Below are positions 1 to 14,424 of a stretch of DNA of 64,000 nt, in pieces. Numbering within the stretch: the stretch's first letter is position 1; each line of letters opens with the position of its first letter. The stretch is taken from positions 1,550,001 through 1,614,000 of the forward strand of contig JACZZP010000014.1 in assembly GCA_015183035.1 (NCBI GenBank), in the 5' to 3' direction. Source of the stretch: Meloidogyne chitwoodi. Lineage: Eukaryota > Nematoda > Chromadorea > Rhabditida > Meloidogynidae. The position numbers and the translations under genes are program-made. The notes under the pieces are model-generated. The model was not told the DNA's origin, ran no database searches, and saw only the letters and a list, made by a program, of their open reading frames with translations.

Positions 1-207
1 TTTATTATACATTTACAACATATATACAATCAAATACAAATATATATAACACATTAGAAACAATAGGAATACAAATATATAGTATAGTTTAGTGGAATAT
101 AGGACAATTAATATATTTATAGAAGACAAGAATACCTAGAAGGGAATATATTTATATATTTTTACATTATTATCAGAATCATCATCCCTCTCTTTCTTCT
201 TTCGACT

Positions 208-1179
208 TCAACCTTCTTCCTCGTATTGGCTTGGAGACGATCCCTCAGCTTTCGGCTTCCCAACATTCTTTGCCATGTCACTGACCGCATTTGATGCCTT
301 CTTGCCATCCGCTCCTGCCGTTGGTGTTTTCTTCTTATTTGCCGCAGTTCCATCTATTTTTTTTGAAGGAAGTCCCTGTGCAGAATTTTTTTCGTTATCC
401 TTTTTCTGAAAAAATAAAAATATATTTTAATTAAAAAAATTAATTCAAATGAATTTACATTTTCTTTATCCTTCTTCTTCATCAAGAACCATGTTACAAT
501 GCCAATAACACTCGGAGCAAAAATCCAGCCAATTACAAGCAGCACATACAGAACTGTGTTGGAGTTTTCTGGGCACTCCTTTTCGATCGGACTTTTCGTT
601 GTTGGACATACTGTCGTTGTGCATGTTGTCGTTGGACATTCTGGACATTTTTTTGCTGGAGGAGTTTCTGTTGTAGTGGTCGTTGTAGTTTGAATTATTG
701 TCTTGGGAGGACTAGTAGCAGCAAGTAGACGATAGTCATTAGTACTCTGAATAAAAATAAAATTTATGGCTCTTTTATAAATGTAATAAAACTTACAAAT
801 TTGAAGTCACTAGTCAAATCCACTTTGCATAATTTGCCTTCGTACTTAGTCAGTGAACTGGAAAAATTAATATTTAATTTATTTAATATAAATAAACAAA
901 ATATTCTTACACAAAGCCATCTTTGTTTTTAGCATCGCAGTCAAGCTCCTTGTTGTCGGTAAAGTTGATGCCCTTTTTGACGCCAATGAAGTAGGTTATG
1001 TCGAGCTTTACTGCATTTTCCTTCTGAAGCTGCTCACCAAGTTTAACGATTTCGGCCTGTCCGGGTACTTGAAGCACAGAGAATGTAGCAAGGAACAGCA
1101 GCAGAGAGCACAGAATTGAAGACTTTTTTGGCAAAGGTCCGGTGTCGAGCTCCATTGGATGCAGGCAGCGGAAGAGCAT
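208..1179 (-). CDS. Single-pass membrane protein with Thr/Pro/Cys stalk (unrecognised)
   Basis: Four exons join in phase: 1179-911, 857-797, 746-459 and 405-208, each with GT..AG borders, giving about 204 residues. The N-terminus has a hydrophobic signal segment (LCSLLLFLATFSVLQVPGQA). A short ectodomain follows, with Cys in CDAKN and KLCKV. Then comes a Thr-rich stalk with repeated Cys-Pro pairs (CPECPTTTC, VCPTTK). One transmembrane helix (LLVIGWIFAPSVIGIVTWFL) leads into a Lys-rich tail. An internal Met nine residues in could be the true start and would still precede the signal peptide. Topology therefore suggests a type I surface protein with its tail in the cytoplasm. I recognise no family; the stalk resembles O-glycosylated mucin-like linkers. 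Exon structure is firm, function unknown. Confidence 0.75.
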
Positions 1180-2872
1180 GAAGTGTTGTTTTGTTTTGAT
1201 GTATACGATGTTGGCGTAGTTTGATGAAGATTTTGTTGATTGTTAATAATGAAGAAAATTATTGGGTTTTTATAGTTGTTTATGATCAAGTTGGAGTGTT
1301 ATTATAAAAACATGCAAACTTTTTATAATATAAAAGCCAGTCTATTCGTCAGTCAAAGTTGGAACATACCAGAACCTGGCTTCATAATTCACGTCATCAA
1401 CACAAGATCCAGTGACCGAAGTCCATCTTTTCACTACAAATGTTGCTATCTATGTTAAACTAATGGAATACATACAAAATTGGAGAACTTTCTTTTACGA
1501 ATAGCCGCTTCGCGCTTTTAACACTAATTCTAGAAAATGTCTTTCGAATAGATGGCTTTCTTGAAACATTTTTAAAAACATTTCGACATTCGAATTCGAA
1601 CCCGCATTCAAATTAGCAAATCCAGCAATTACCACTACACCACAACTCATCTTATCCACTTAAAATAAACTTGCTTTTGACTTTTTCTCTTTCTCAAAAT
1701 GAAATTTTTTAATTCTTGTCTAAAAGATAACTACCTTAATATTTATCCGATACGAACAATTTTTATACCATTGGATAGCCCAAGGTCTGAAGGTTTGCCC
1801 TACCGCTGGGACCACTCTGTACCTCTAACCACAAAAAAGTTATGGTCCAAAAATCGCAGCTACTGCCCTTTTTCTCTTGTCAAAAAACACGTTTTTTAAC
1901 ATTTTTTCGACAATTTCGACTTTTTTAAAAGTGTTTATATAAATTCGATAGCCCTTTCAAAAAGCTATCGAATGAATATAATTTTTCAAAAAAAATCAAA
2001 ATTTATAAAGTTATTCCAAAAATTCAAAAAAACGACCTATTTTATTCTTATAGGTGGAAATAAAGTTTTTATCAACTTTTAATAAAATTGAAGTATTTAA
2101 GTTTTAAACAAGCCTTAAATTAATTTCGATACAAAGACGATCATACCAATCAAATTTTTCATCAATTGTAAAAATTGAAAGACGATCAGCTGCTAACCAG
2201 GCAAATTTTAGGGACAGTTCTTCAAATTGTGAAGGGAAAACAGCTAAAGCACTTGACAGGCCTTCATTTTCCTTGTCTTTTTCATTGAAAGGGTTTTTTG
2301 TCTTCTAAAACAAATTAAAAAATACTTTAAATCAAATTGTCGTCGAACAAAAATATCTATGATGTGTTACGCATAATTAAATAAAAATAAAAGAGAAATT
2401 TGTTGATTCTAATAAACCTATACAAAAATGTATAAATTGAAACAATTGCTAAATAAAAAAAATTTAATAAGAAAAATAGAACGCTGCAAGGATAGAACAT
2501 GCCACAAGTTAGTTATCTTTAAATGTACACCAATACACCATGCAGCTAAACAATTTTTTTCTCTTTAAAAGTTTTTCAAGCGTTGTCATTCTCTCTTGGG
2601 TGGACTTTTGGGCGCCGCCAATTTAGCGAAATTTAAAACATTTTTAAATTTTAGAAAAATAAAGATTACAGCAGATAAATTTTATTTTATAAAATTTTTT
2701 TCAAATCTATTACTCATAAAAAAAGAAGTTTTATTATTAAGCTATTGATTGATTTACTAGGATAATCTATAGGGCCAAGTTTATTTTTAATCGATTAATT
2801 CTTAATAAAAGACATCTTTTTATTTTCTCTTTTACTCATTTTTATAAATTATTTTTATTTTCCAGAAAATAT
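1180..2872. other. Intergenic spacer, AT-rich, with degenerate repeats
   Basis: No convincing coding region. It holds a tRNA-like segment (1584-1650) and an AT-rich stretch (about 1740-2060) with phrases like 'aaaaagttatggtcc' that recur in other repeat-like spacers here. The short open frame at 1699-1899 has no coding character. An acceptor-like TTTTCCAG lies just before the start at 2873. Confidence 0.5.
1584..1650 (-). other. Degenerate tRNA-like segment
   Basis: On the minus strand an A-box-like stretch (TGGTGTAGTGGTAATTGC) is followed about 25 bases later by a B-box-like GGGTTCGAATTC. The acceptor and T stems do not pair, so this is a tRNA relic or a tRNA-derived SINE head rather than a working tRNA gene. 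Confidence 0.35.
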
Positions 2873-5278
2873 ATGATTAAAATTATCTTTTATTTTTTAA
2901 TTTTTTTATTTCAAATATTATTATTATTATTAGCTACTCCAGAAGAGCCTTCACTTACTTTTGAACATTTCTATCAATTTGGTAAAAATGAATATACAAA
3001 TGGAAATTGGGCAGATTGTGTATCTTTTATGTTAAAAGCAATAGAAGATTTTCTTTATTATCGTGAAGAAGTATTTTTTATAAAATAAAAATTTAAATAA
3101 TAATAATTTTTTTAATATTTTATAGGTCCTCTGGTGCCGAAGGTTTTATTATTATTAATTTTTAAATTTAAAATTATCCACAAATAAATAATTTTTGTTT
3201 TCACAACAAGATTTAAGCAACGGATTTTTTTTTAAATTTATTTTATTTTTTAGAATGTGTCGAGGGACATATAATGATGAAGTGTTACCTTTAAAAGAAA
3301 TGACTCTTATATTTATGAATTTTAAAGAAACTCAGGCTTTATGTCTAATTAAGTCAGTTTTCTCTCTAATTTTATTTAAAATAAATATTTAAAAAAAAAA
3401 TAATTTTTTTTTAAATTTAAAGTTGTCGACTTGAAAAGTTTACAAAAGAAAGGCCACCTTTAACCAATCCAAATAAATTATTAGATGAATTTAGGAGAAG
3501 AAAACCTTTTGATTATTTACAATTTTGTTATTGGAAGGTTTTTTAAACAATATAAATAATTTTTTATTTTTTTTATTTAAAGTTAGGACAATTAGAAAAG
3601 GCTGTACGTGCAGCCTATACTTTTCTAATAGCAAATTTAGATGATAAAGATAATCTTGATAATTTACATTTTTATATGGAACAGAATGGATTTAAGAGAG
3701 AAATGTTAATTGATGATTGGCAATATTCTCATGAGGTAAATTTAAAAAAAAATTTCTTTGTTATTCAATTGACAATGCTAAGGGAATATTTATTTAAATT
3801 ATTGGATTAAATAAAGAGTTAATTAAAAAAAAAATATTTTTTTTAACAGAAGTTTTATATGAAAGCTCTTCATTCTTATGATAAAGAAGAATGGTTAAAT
3901 TGTGTTAATTTATTTCAAGAATCTTTACAAAAGTTTTGGGAAGCATTAGAAGATTGTAGATTAGAATGTGAAGAATTAAATAATAATGAAATATTTAATG
4001 AAAATAATAATGAACAAATTGAATGGAGTGTTTTTATTACAAGTGAGTATTTTATAAAAACTATTAAACTTAAGTTTGTAATTTAAAATTAAGATTTTAC
4101 AAAAGTTGTAGACTTTTTTTAAGTTTTGTGTTTTTAAAGTTGTAAAACTTAAAACTTTTGATAAATAAACTTGTTGTATTTTCAAATTTGGAAAACTTGT
4201 TTTACAAATGTTTTGGTTTTGTTTTGTGTTTTTAAGTTTTAACAAAATAAAACTTGTTTTTTACAAAACTTGTTTTTAATATTCTCTTACAAAAACAAGT
4301 TTTATTTTCACTGCCTATTTTAATGGAAGGATCTAATATTTTGGTCACATATTTTATTATTAATTTATATATTATTTTAGAGTCTTACCTAACAATTTTA
4401 CAATGTCAACAAAATTGTTTGTCTAAATTAAGTTTTATCAATGGTCGTTACTTAAAACATTTTTTGCTTTCACATTTTGAACATTTACAAATTTGTCAAT
4501 TTAATTGTAAAATTAATTTATTTAATTAAAAATTAATTAAATTTAAAAAAAAGTAAAACATGGTAGAGATGCTTGTCAATCAGTAGAAAATGCTATTTTA
4601 CTTAAACCAAAAAATATAATGATGAGAAGAAATAAATTTTATTATTTAAATAGTTTTACTGGAAATATTGAAAATGATATTTATTTATTTAAAGCTAGTC
4701 AGGTAAAAATTTAAAATATTTTTTTTAATTTTTTAAATCTTTTTAAGGAAATTAAATATTTTATAAGAAGAGAGGAAGCAGAACGTCATTTTTTAAATTC
4801 TATAAATTCAGATTCTGTTCGTTTTTTTTAATTAAAATTCTTTTAAAATTAAAAAATTAATTTTTATAGTCCTCTAATATATTTCAATTTATATTAAATT
4901 ATGATTTTGATGATAAATTTAATTATTCCAAATTATTACAAAATTCAATACTTTCTCAATCAGAATGTTTATTTTTACGTTCAGCTACAGATCTTTTTCC
5001 AAAATATTTTCCTCTTTTTCAACAACTTTTAATTTTTGAATTTTTAAATAGAATTTCTAAAATTTATGAAATTGAAGAAATTCCAATTTTTGAGGGAATT
5101 TATTGCGTTCCTAAAGGTAAATAATTCTCTAAAAAATAAAAAATATTATTTAGGATTATTTGGTAAAAGTAATTGTGAACTCCAACCAACAATTTCTGTA
5201 TCAATAAATAATGTCAATTGTGGACAAATTGGAGGAGGACAATTTACTGGATGTGTACTAGTCTTTTGTGAAGTTTAA
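2873..5278 (+). CDS. Leprecan-family protein (CRTAP/SC65/P3H N-domain-like)
   Basis: Ten exons (2873-3070, 3126-3142, 3254-3352, 3423-3537, 3583-3735, 3850-4042, 4554-4702, 4748-4816, 4870-5116, 5154-5278) join in frame to 454 residues. The start has a strong signal peptide ([18 protein letters not shown]). Helical repeats with paired Cys follow. Hallmark lines are CLINCRLEKF then [16 protein letters not shown], and [20 protein letters not shown] then [12 protein letters not shown]; these match the repeat domain of CRTAP and prolyl 3-hydroxylases by eye. The oxygenase domain with its His-x-Asp...His iron site is absent, so a non-catalytic CRTAP/SC65-type ER scaffold for collagen modification is likeliest. 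The last exon ([19 protein letters not shown]...) is unfamiliar. An acceptor (TTTTCCAG) eight bases before ATG suggests trans-splicing. Confidence 0.75.
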
Positions 5279-5346
5279 AAAAGATGTTTTTAATTTTAAA
5301 AAACTCTTAGTTATTCCATTATTTTATTTAATCTCTCAGTTATCAC

Positions 5347-6242
5347 CAGTGATTGGAAGGTCATACCAAAATCATACTCATACCTCATACTCATACTCAT
5401 ACCTCGGTATGAAGTATGAGTATGAGTATGAAGGAAAAAAATGGCAGGTATGAAGTATGAGTATGATGTATGAGGTCTAAAAATGGTCGGTATGATGTAT
5501 GAGTATGAGTATGAGGCCTAAAAAAGTGCAAGTATGAGTATGAGTATGATAAAATTAGCCGGTATGAGGTATGAGTACGAGTATGAAGTATGAGCAGTTT
5601 TTCCAAAAAAACGTGAATTTTTGGCAACTAGAAGGCAATAAATTATAAAAAATTTTGCCTGCGGCGCTAAAAAGGGTGAATTTATGGCAACAAGATTTCG
5701 ATTAACTTCAAAAATTTTCGCCTGCGGCGCTGAAAATGACCTGAAAGTTTTAAAAATATCCTTCACGAAAATCCAACTATTTAACTGGATATACGGTTCT
5801 TGAAAATCATTTAACCCTTATCGGGGAAAAAATAGATTTGAACAGGGATAAAATTTTTTTAAATAAAGCGTACTTTAATTAAGAAAATGTTATACCTTAT
5901 GATCTTTTAATAAGATTTTTTGTACCTTTATTTTGATTTTTGTTGATGCGAACTCTGCCATAAATAAATATCTCTTCCTAATTTTGTTAAACACTTAAAA
6001 TTAGTTCATCCAGAAGAAATAAAAAATGTCAATGAAAAATTGGCATAAAATAGTTCAATGTATGAAAAGTATGATGTATGAGTATGAGGTATGAGGCCAA
6101 AAAAAGAGCAGGTATGAGTATGAGTATGAGTATGAGGGAAAAAATGAGTCGGTATGAAGTATGAGTATGAGTATGAGGGAAAAAATGAGTCGGTATGAAG
6201 TATGAGTATGAGTATGAGCAAAATCGAAAATTCCAATCACTG
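5347..6242. mobile_element. hAT-type non-autonomous element (896 bp) with hexamer arrays
   Basis: Ends are perfect inverted repeats CAGTGATTGGAA and TTCCAATCACTG. They are flanked by identical 8-bp direct repeats GTTATCAC at 5339-5346 and 6243-6250. An 8-bp duplication with CAGTG-type ends is the hAT signature. The interior carries two arrays of GTATGA-type hexamers (about 5376-5596 and 6058-6220) and two copies of CGCCTGCGGCGC-like sequence near 5655 and 5710. There is no transposase. The minus-strand Ser/Tyr/His-rich frames here are translations of the hexamer array. Confidence 0.88.
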
Positions 6243-6250
6243 GTTATCAC

Positions 6251-6805
6251 ACCCTTTAATTTTTTATTTCTTACTTATCACATTTCTCATATATTTTATT
6301 TTGACAATCTCTCAGTTATCCCATCCGAATATTTATTATTAAATTAATTTCAAAGAATGTGTTAATTGTAAATAAATTATAAAATTTATTTAAAAATTAA
6401 TGTTTAATTTATTAATTTTTTTTAAATATTATTTTTTTATTTTTTTTTAAATTCTATTCTATCCATTTATAGTAATAGGTAATTAATTTTAATCAGATAA
6501 AAATATATTTTTATTTTTTAATGTTTTAAATATATTTTTTTTATTTTTTTACAATTAAATTTCCGGCCTATTTTAATGTTAAAAAATAAAAAAGCTTTTT
6601 TTCACCCCTTTTTCCTCTATTTTTCTCCTATTTTGGCTTTATTTCTAATTTTTTTTAACATTTTTAGTGATTCATATAAATTTTTGTAATTTATTTAAAT
6701 AAATATAAAATCATCATTTTTATTTATTTATTTAATTTATTTTGCAAAATAAAAATTAAAACTTTTTTTAGTAAATTAATTTCTCTTTTTTCAGTGTTTT
6801 CTATA
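6251..6805. other. Intergenic spacer / promoter region
   Basis: AT-rich; no gene seen. It ends with TTTTTTCAG at about 6785-6793, 12 bases before the next start codon, a likely trans-splice acceptor. Confidence 0.4.
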
Positions 6806-9380
6806 ATGAATAATTTAATTTTTATTTTATTTTTTATTTTCTTTTTGGTTAATTCTTCGAATACTGAAAAAAGTGGAGAAAAGTCGAATAATGGTCTAAA
6901 AAAATATTTTTTTTAATTTTATTTTATTATTTTTTAGACACTGGAGAAGAAAAAGAAAATAAGTTACCTCCTTCATTAGACGATAAAAAAAATGGAACCC
7001 AACAATTAAATGTTTTTCCACAAAATTTGGAAGAAAAACCTAAACTGGAAGAAAAAGATAATGAAGAAAAAGAAGAATTAATTAAACAACTTCCAAATAA
7101 TATTACTACAATTGTTCAGACAGATGATTCATCAGATTGTTTTGTTCAAACAGCAATAAATGGTTCAAATTCTCTTCAATTTGTGATTTGTTCTCCTAAA
7201 AATAATGAAATTAATTTTATAATGGGATTAGAATTCAAATCTGATCCTCGTACAAATGGAGGAGAAATTCCTCTTGCCTTTCAGTTTTGTCCTCCAAAAG
7301 AATTGCCAAAAAAAAATGAAATATGTGATGAAGAATCTGGGTAATTTTTTAATAAATTAATCTTAGACTCAAAAATACAATTAAAACAATTTATAAATCA
7401 GAACAAAACAAAGTGTTTAAATAGTCTGTTTTTCTCTGTTTTACAACTTTTTTCTCTATTTTACAACTTTTTTCAGAGTATAGACAGATATAAGAGTTAG
7501 AGATAGTTAAAACGTTGTAAATATATGAGAGAGACAAAACCGGAACAGACAGTAAAGAAAAGTTTTAATTTAATTTTTGCTTAATTTTAGAGTATTTCTT
7601 TTAAATTTAAATTAATTTTTTATTAATTTAAAATTTTTTCTTTTTTTCTAGTTATTTGGTCTGTTATATAAGTCAACTTGATCCAGATAGAAAAGAAAAA
7701 ATTTCTCTTAAATATGCCATTGGTAAAAAAAGCAAAAAATCAGTTTTTGCGGATTGCGACAAAGAATATGAAAATTTACCACCTTGGAATGATGCTGGAC
7801 CAAAACATGGATTTTTGGTTACTTATTTATCAGGCGGTCAATTTCGTTTTTCAGCTAGTTATACTGAAAAAGAGTAAGTAAAAAGACATTTTATTTATTT
7901 TATTTATAAAAGGCAGACAAAAGCGAAATAGTTCATTGCTCACGTTGTAAACATAAGAGAGACAAAATTGCGCAGACAAAAAAAATTAAATTTTTTTTAT
8001 TTTTTTTTAATTTTAAAAAAAGATATATTTACAATGTTGGAGAAGGAAATTGTCTTTTGATGCGTTTATTTGAAAATGATACATTTTTATCTGGAGCATA
8101 TGCAACTGGAAATAATGTTTCAAAGGAACCAATATATCCAATTGGTGAAAAACTTTATGCCTCAACTTTTGTTAAATTTGCTAATGGATTGTTACTCGAA
8201 GATACTGATTTTGTTGGTCCTTGGCTTTTAGGAGCAGACATTTTTCTTCGTTTTCAAACACCGTTACCTTTAGTAACATATAAAAAAGGAAAAGAATTTT
8301 GTCTTCCAAAATTTTCTTATATGACAAGTGTGTATAAAACAAAATATTCTGATGTTACACTTGCAACACATGATAAATTGTAAGTAAGTAGAAATACTAA
8401 GTGAGTAAAATTGATAGATTAATTAGAATGACATTTAGAGGGGAATTTTACCGAATTTCATTTTTAAAATTTTGGACGACTTTAAAATGATTTATTTAAT
8501 AAGCTTAAAATGATAGAGGTGAAAAATGTGTCTTTCTTTCTCACATATTACTAATATAAGAAATGAGGAATTTTAAATAAAATATTCGGTGAATTGTCAA
8601 TTCGTTGAATTTTACTAACTTTAAAATTAATTTATTTTTTTAAGTGGTTTTCATAGAGGACGTAGCTATGAGTTGCTTGCATTGCCTTTTCCGGATAAAC
8701 TTTCTCTCAATCATTCATTTACTAAAAACTTACAAAACGTAAGTTGTTTGATTGGATTAGATTTTGAAGGAGATGATTGTAAAATTGCTTGTTCTAATAA
8801 TGCTTCACGTCAAAATGGGTAAAGAAAAATGACATAATCGTCTATTTAAATTTAATTTTTTAAAAGATTTGCCTTCAATTATACATCTGATCCTGAATGT
8901 CAATTTTTGGCTTATCGTACAAAGTCTTGTAGTTGTTTGGCTCTTAATGGAAGTAATTTATAATAAATTTATATATTTTTAAATTTAAGCTTTTATAACC
9001 TATGCAAAGAAAAATGAAAAAAATAATTCAATTATTATATGTTTTGATGGAGATAAAATCTCCCATGGAAATCAAACTGAATTTAAACTTCCTTCAAAAT
9101 GCAAAATCAATAGTATTGGAATTGGAGATTTTAAGGAGGTTTTAAAATAATTTAAAAAAATAATTTAAAATATTTTTAAAGGCTCTTGACTTCAAAGAGC
9201 CATTTATTCTTAGTTTTCAATATAAAAATGTAAATATAAATTGTACTGGATTACTGACTCTCCAGCCTGTAAGAAATTAAATTTTAAAATATTTAAAATT
9301 AATTTTATTTTTAGATGCACAAACATGTTTATGAGGTGGATGATTTGTCGGGAAAGATTAACAAGAAAATGAAAGTTTAA
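6806..9380 (+). CDS. Cysteine-rich secreted protein (unrecognised)
   Basis: About nine exons read in phase. The start ATG at 6806 opens a signal peptide (LIFILFFIFFLVNSS). An acidic, Lys/Glu-rich stretch follows (about residues 22-75). The rest is a long ectodomain of repeated modules with a similar layout: a Cys-containing strand, an 'F.FG.EF.S/DF' type line and a spaced Cys. Examples are DCFVQTAINGSNSLQFVICS, VCYISQLDPD, NCLLMRLFEND, CLIGLDFEGDDCKIACSNN and CQFLAYRTKSCSCLALNG. It closes with VDDLSGKINKKMKV. No membrane segment or known catalytic motif is visible. The modules suggest internal duplication of a disulfide-bonded beta domain. Probably secreted; function unknown. Confidence 0.7.
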
Positions 9381-11568
<2,188 letters not shown>

Positions 11569-11896
11569 CAGGGATAATGAACAATATTTAAAAAGAAAAT
11601 CCACACATCGTTATTGCAAATATATGTCTGTCTTTGATTTAAAAATGTTGTTTTTGGGATTCCTTTTGTTGATTGGTAATTATATATTTGTTTGAAATGA
11701 ATTTCCTTGTTATTTCTGGTTTTTATAAAAGTTTCCTTTCTTTATTGATTCTTAATTTTTATTTTTAAATTTTTTATGAGATGATTTTTAGTGAATTTTT
11801 CCAATAGTTAGTCGTTACTCTATCAAACGTGAAAACAAGAGATTTTTTACGTCCTTTAATCTTCTAGAAATATTTAATATTTTTATTAGAAAATAA

Positions 11897-13251
11897 ATGG
11901 AAATTGTTTATGAAGGTTGTTCTGACTCACCTAAACTTGAATCTGAAAAGAAAAGGCATATCCAAGAAAATTATGAAAAGCCGGTACTTGAACCTTTACT
12001 TGATATTGAAGAAAAATTTGTTGCTGATTTAATTGGGATGGATATTATTGTAAAAATGCCCTTACATGCTCAAAGAATATTTTCTATGGTTAGCTATTTT
12101 TGGAAAGAAATTTGATTTTTAATTAAATTAAGGGAAATTTTGGAACATTTGTTGGACAGAGAATGAATTTTGTCAATTGGAGATGTTTTTCAACTCAACA
12201 AGAGTCATTTTGTGATGCAGGAACAAGTAAATGCAGTTTGGTAAAAAGCACAAGTTGTGAAACAAAACAAAGTGGAAAAGAATGGATAGGTATTTTTTAA
12301 ATTATTAGGACATTTTGAGGAGAAGATTAAAAAAATTCTATAGAAAATTAACAAAAAAATTCTAAAAGTGTCTAGGATTATGTCTTACTTAAATTTCGTT
12401 AAATTAACTTTTTAATTTAAAACAAACAATTAACAAGGTAATTATATAGGGAACATTATTTACAATTAGAAAGGAGAATATTTTAATTTAATATTTTTAA
12501 TTTTAAGGAATTAAATGTTTTAGTAAAATTTTTTTAATTTTAATAAATAAATTTAAAAATAATTTTTTAGATAAAAATACAGGTGGTGGTCTACTTCATT
12601 TATCTCCTGTTGAAGCATTTTATTTGGTAAAAATATTATAATTTTTTAAAAATATTTTATTTAAATTTTAGTTTAATGAATTAAATGTTCTTCAAATTAA
12701 TGGAAATATTCCAAAGGAAAGTGATTTACTTTTTGATTATTTTTGTTCAATTTTTGGCTCTTCATTTGTAAGAAAATATATTATTTATAGGTAATATTAT
12801 TTAATATATTATTTTTTAAATTATTTTTTAAAGATATTTTCGAAGGATTGGTTGGGTTGTTCGTGACGGATTGCCTTTTGGGGTTGATTTTTGTAAGTAA
12901 TTTTAATTAATTTTTAAATATTTTTTTTTTTAAAGTGCTTTACAAAGATGGAATTGAATTTAATCATTCTTGTGCAGGAATTAGAATAATTTCATTAAAT
13001 GATTCAATATTTAAAGATATTTCAATTAGTGCATCTCAAAGGGAACTTAATAATTGTAAAAAACAATTTTTAGTTGCAGCTGTTGATTTTAAAGTTTTGG
13101 AAGAAAAAGTAAAATTATTAGATATTGAAATGGCTAAAGTACATGTTAGTTTATTTTTATTATTTTTTAAATATTTTTTTTTATTTTTTTAAAGGTTCTT
13201 TTTCTGAATAATTGGAATTTGGATAAAAGAAGAGCAATAGATTTGGTTTAA
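11897..13251 (+). CDS. tRNA-splicing endonuclease subunit Sen2-like
   Basis: Seven exons (11897-12088, 12133-12289, 12571-12626, 12672-12790, 12834-12892, 12936-13144, 13195-13251) give 282 residues in one frame. The C-terminal half matches the tRNA intron endonuclease fold: LLHLSPVEAFYLFNELNVL (N-subdomain), then KYIIYRYFRRIGWVVRDG and FGVDFLLYKDGIEFNHSCAG. The Tyr in LLYKDG and His in FNHS are candidates for the catalytic Tyr and His; a Lys in LEEKVKLLD or nearby would complete the triad. In the TSEN complex this subunit cuts the 5' splice site of intron-containing pre-tRNAs. It starts 329 bases downstream of eEF1A on the same strand, so co-transcription is possible but unproven. The N-terminal 100 residues are divergent. 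Confidence 0.82.
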
Positions 13252-13421
13252 TTTTACTAATTTTTTTTAAACTTGATAGAAAGAAATACTGAATTTTGCG
13301 TTTCCTCAAAAGATGAAGATTTGAAATTGTGTTCATTAGAATAGATAAGAATTTTTAATAAAAAAAATTAACGTTCAGAAATCAAATTAAAAAAAATTTT
13401 CTGGTCAGATCAAGAATTTTT

Positions 13422-14424
13422 TTGTAATTTTTTCTTGAAGCTGAAAAATTGAGGATCGCTTTAAATAAAGAAAATAAACTTGAGGAATTTTAAAAATGTT
13501 GTTATATTTAAAAATTATATTTTCTCTTAGGCTTGCCTAGATCATTTTTCCTTGCCTTTTATCATCATTTTGCTAATCAAAATAATGAAAATGAGGAAAT
13601 TAAAGCTGAATCTTCATCTAGAGTTTATCTCCAAAATTGTCTTCCAATTATGCGTGCTTTTAATAAAAAATACACTCAAAATTTGGTGGTAAAATGGAAC
13701 TTTTGGATTTGACTGAAAATATGGAATCAATAAAAGTAATTAAAAGTTATACAAAAATAAAGAATTTTTCGGCTAATATTCTGAAATTATAAAGTTATTT
13801 TTATAAATTTATTTTAATATTACAGAATAAATCTATTTTGTGATCATTTGGTTCGATCTTTAGGGTAATCGATCTTTAGGGTTTCGATCATTTGGGGTGG
13901 ACTCGTTGAAATCATCAAGAAATTCTTGTAATGAATTTTCTTCTTGCTTTGGCTTAAGTGCACAAAAATAAATTTCTTTAGGATATTCGTCATGATCACA
14001 AAATAGATTTATTCTGTAATATTAAAATAAATTTATAAAAATAACTTTATAATTTCAGAATATTAGCCGAAAAATTCTTTATTTTTGTATAACTTTTAAT
14101 TACTTTTATTGATTCCATATTTTCAGTCAAATCCAAAAGTTCCATTTTACCACCAAATTTTGAGTGTATTTTTTATTAAAAGCACGCATAATTGGAAGAC
14201 AATTTTGGAGATAAACTCTAGATGAAGATTCAGCTTTAATTTCCTCATTTTCATTATTTTGATTAGCAAAATGATGATAAAAGGCAAGGAAAAATGATCT
14301 AGGCAAGCCTAAGAGAAAATATAATTTTTAAATATTTAATTAACAACATTTTTAAAATTCTTCAAGTTTATTTTCTTTATTTAAAGTGATCCTCAATTTT
14401 TCAGCTTCAAGAAAAAATTACAAA
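13422..14424. repeat. Large inverted duplication with gene-like arms
   Basis: The segment about 13422-13846 recurs almost identically, inverted, at about 13992-14424, with a 145-base spacer. Each arm holds an exon-like frame (FFLAFYHHFANQNNENEE..., then RVYLQNCLPIMRAFNKKYTQ) and intron-like borders. On the minus strand the next exon-like frame (NKSILCDHDEYPKEIYFCAL...) runs into the spacer, so the minus copy is the more complete one. This looks like a recent inverted duplication of part of a gene I do not recognise. A transcript would form a long hairpin. Confidence 0.8.

Noticed and set aside
5397..6250. Several minus-strand open frames rich in Ser, Tyr, His, Leu and Ile
   Set aside because: They are translations of the GTATGA-type hexamer arrays inside the hAT element; all three frames are open and periodic.
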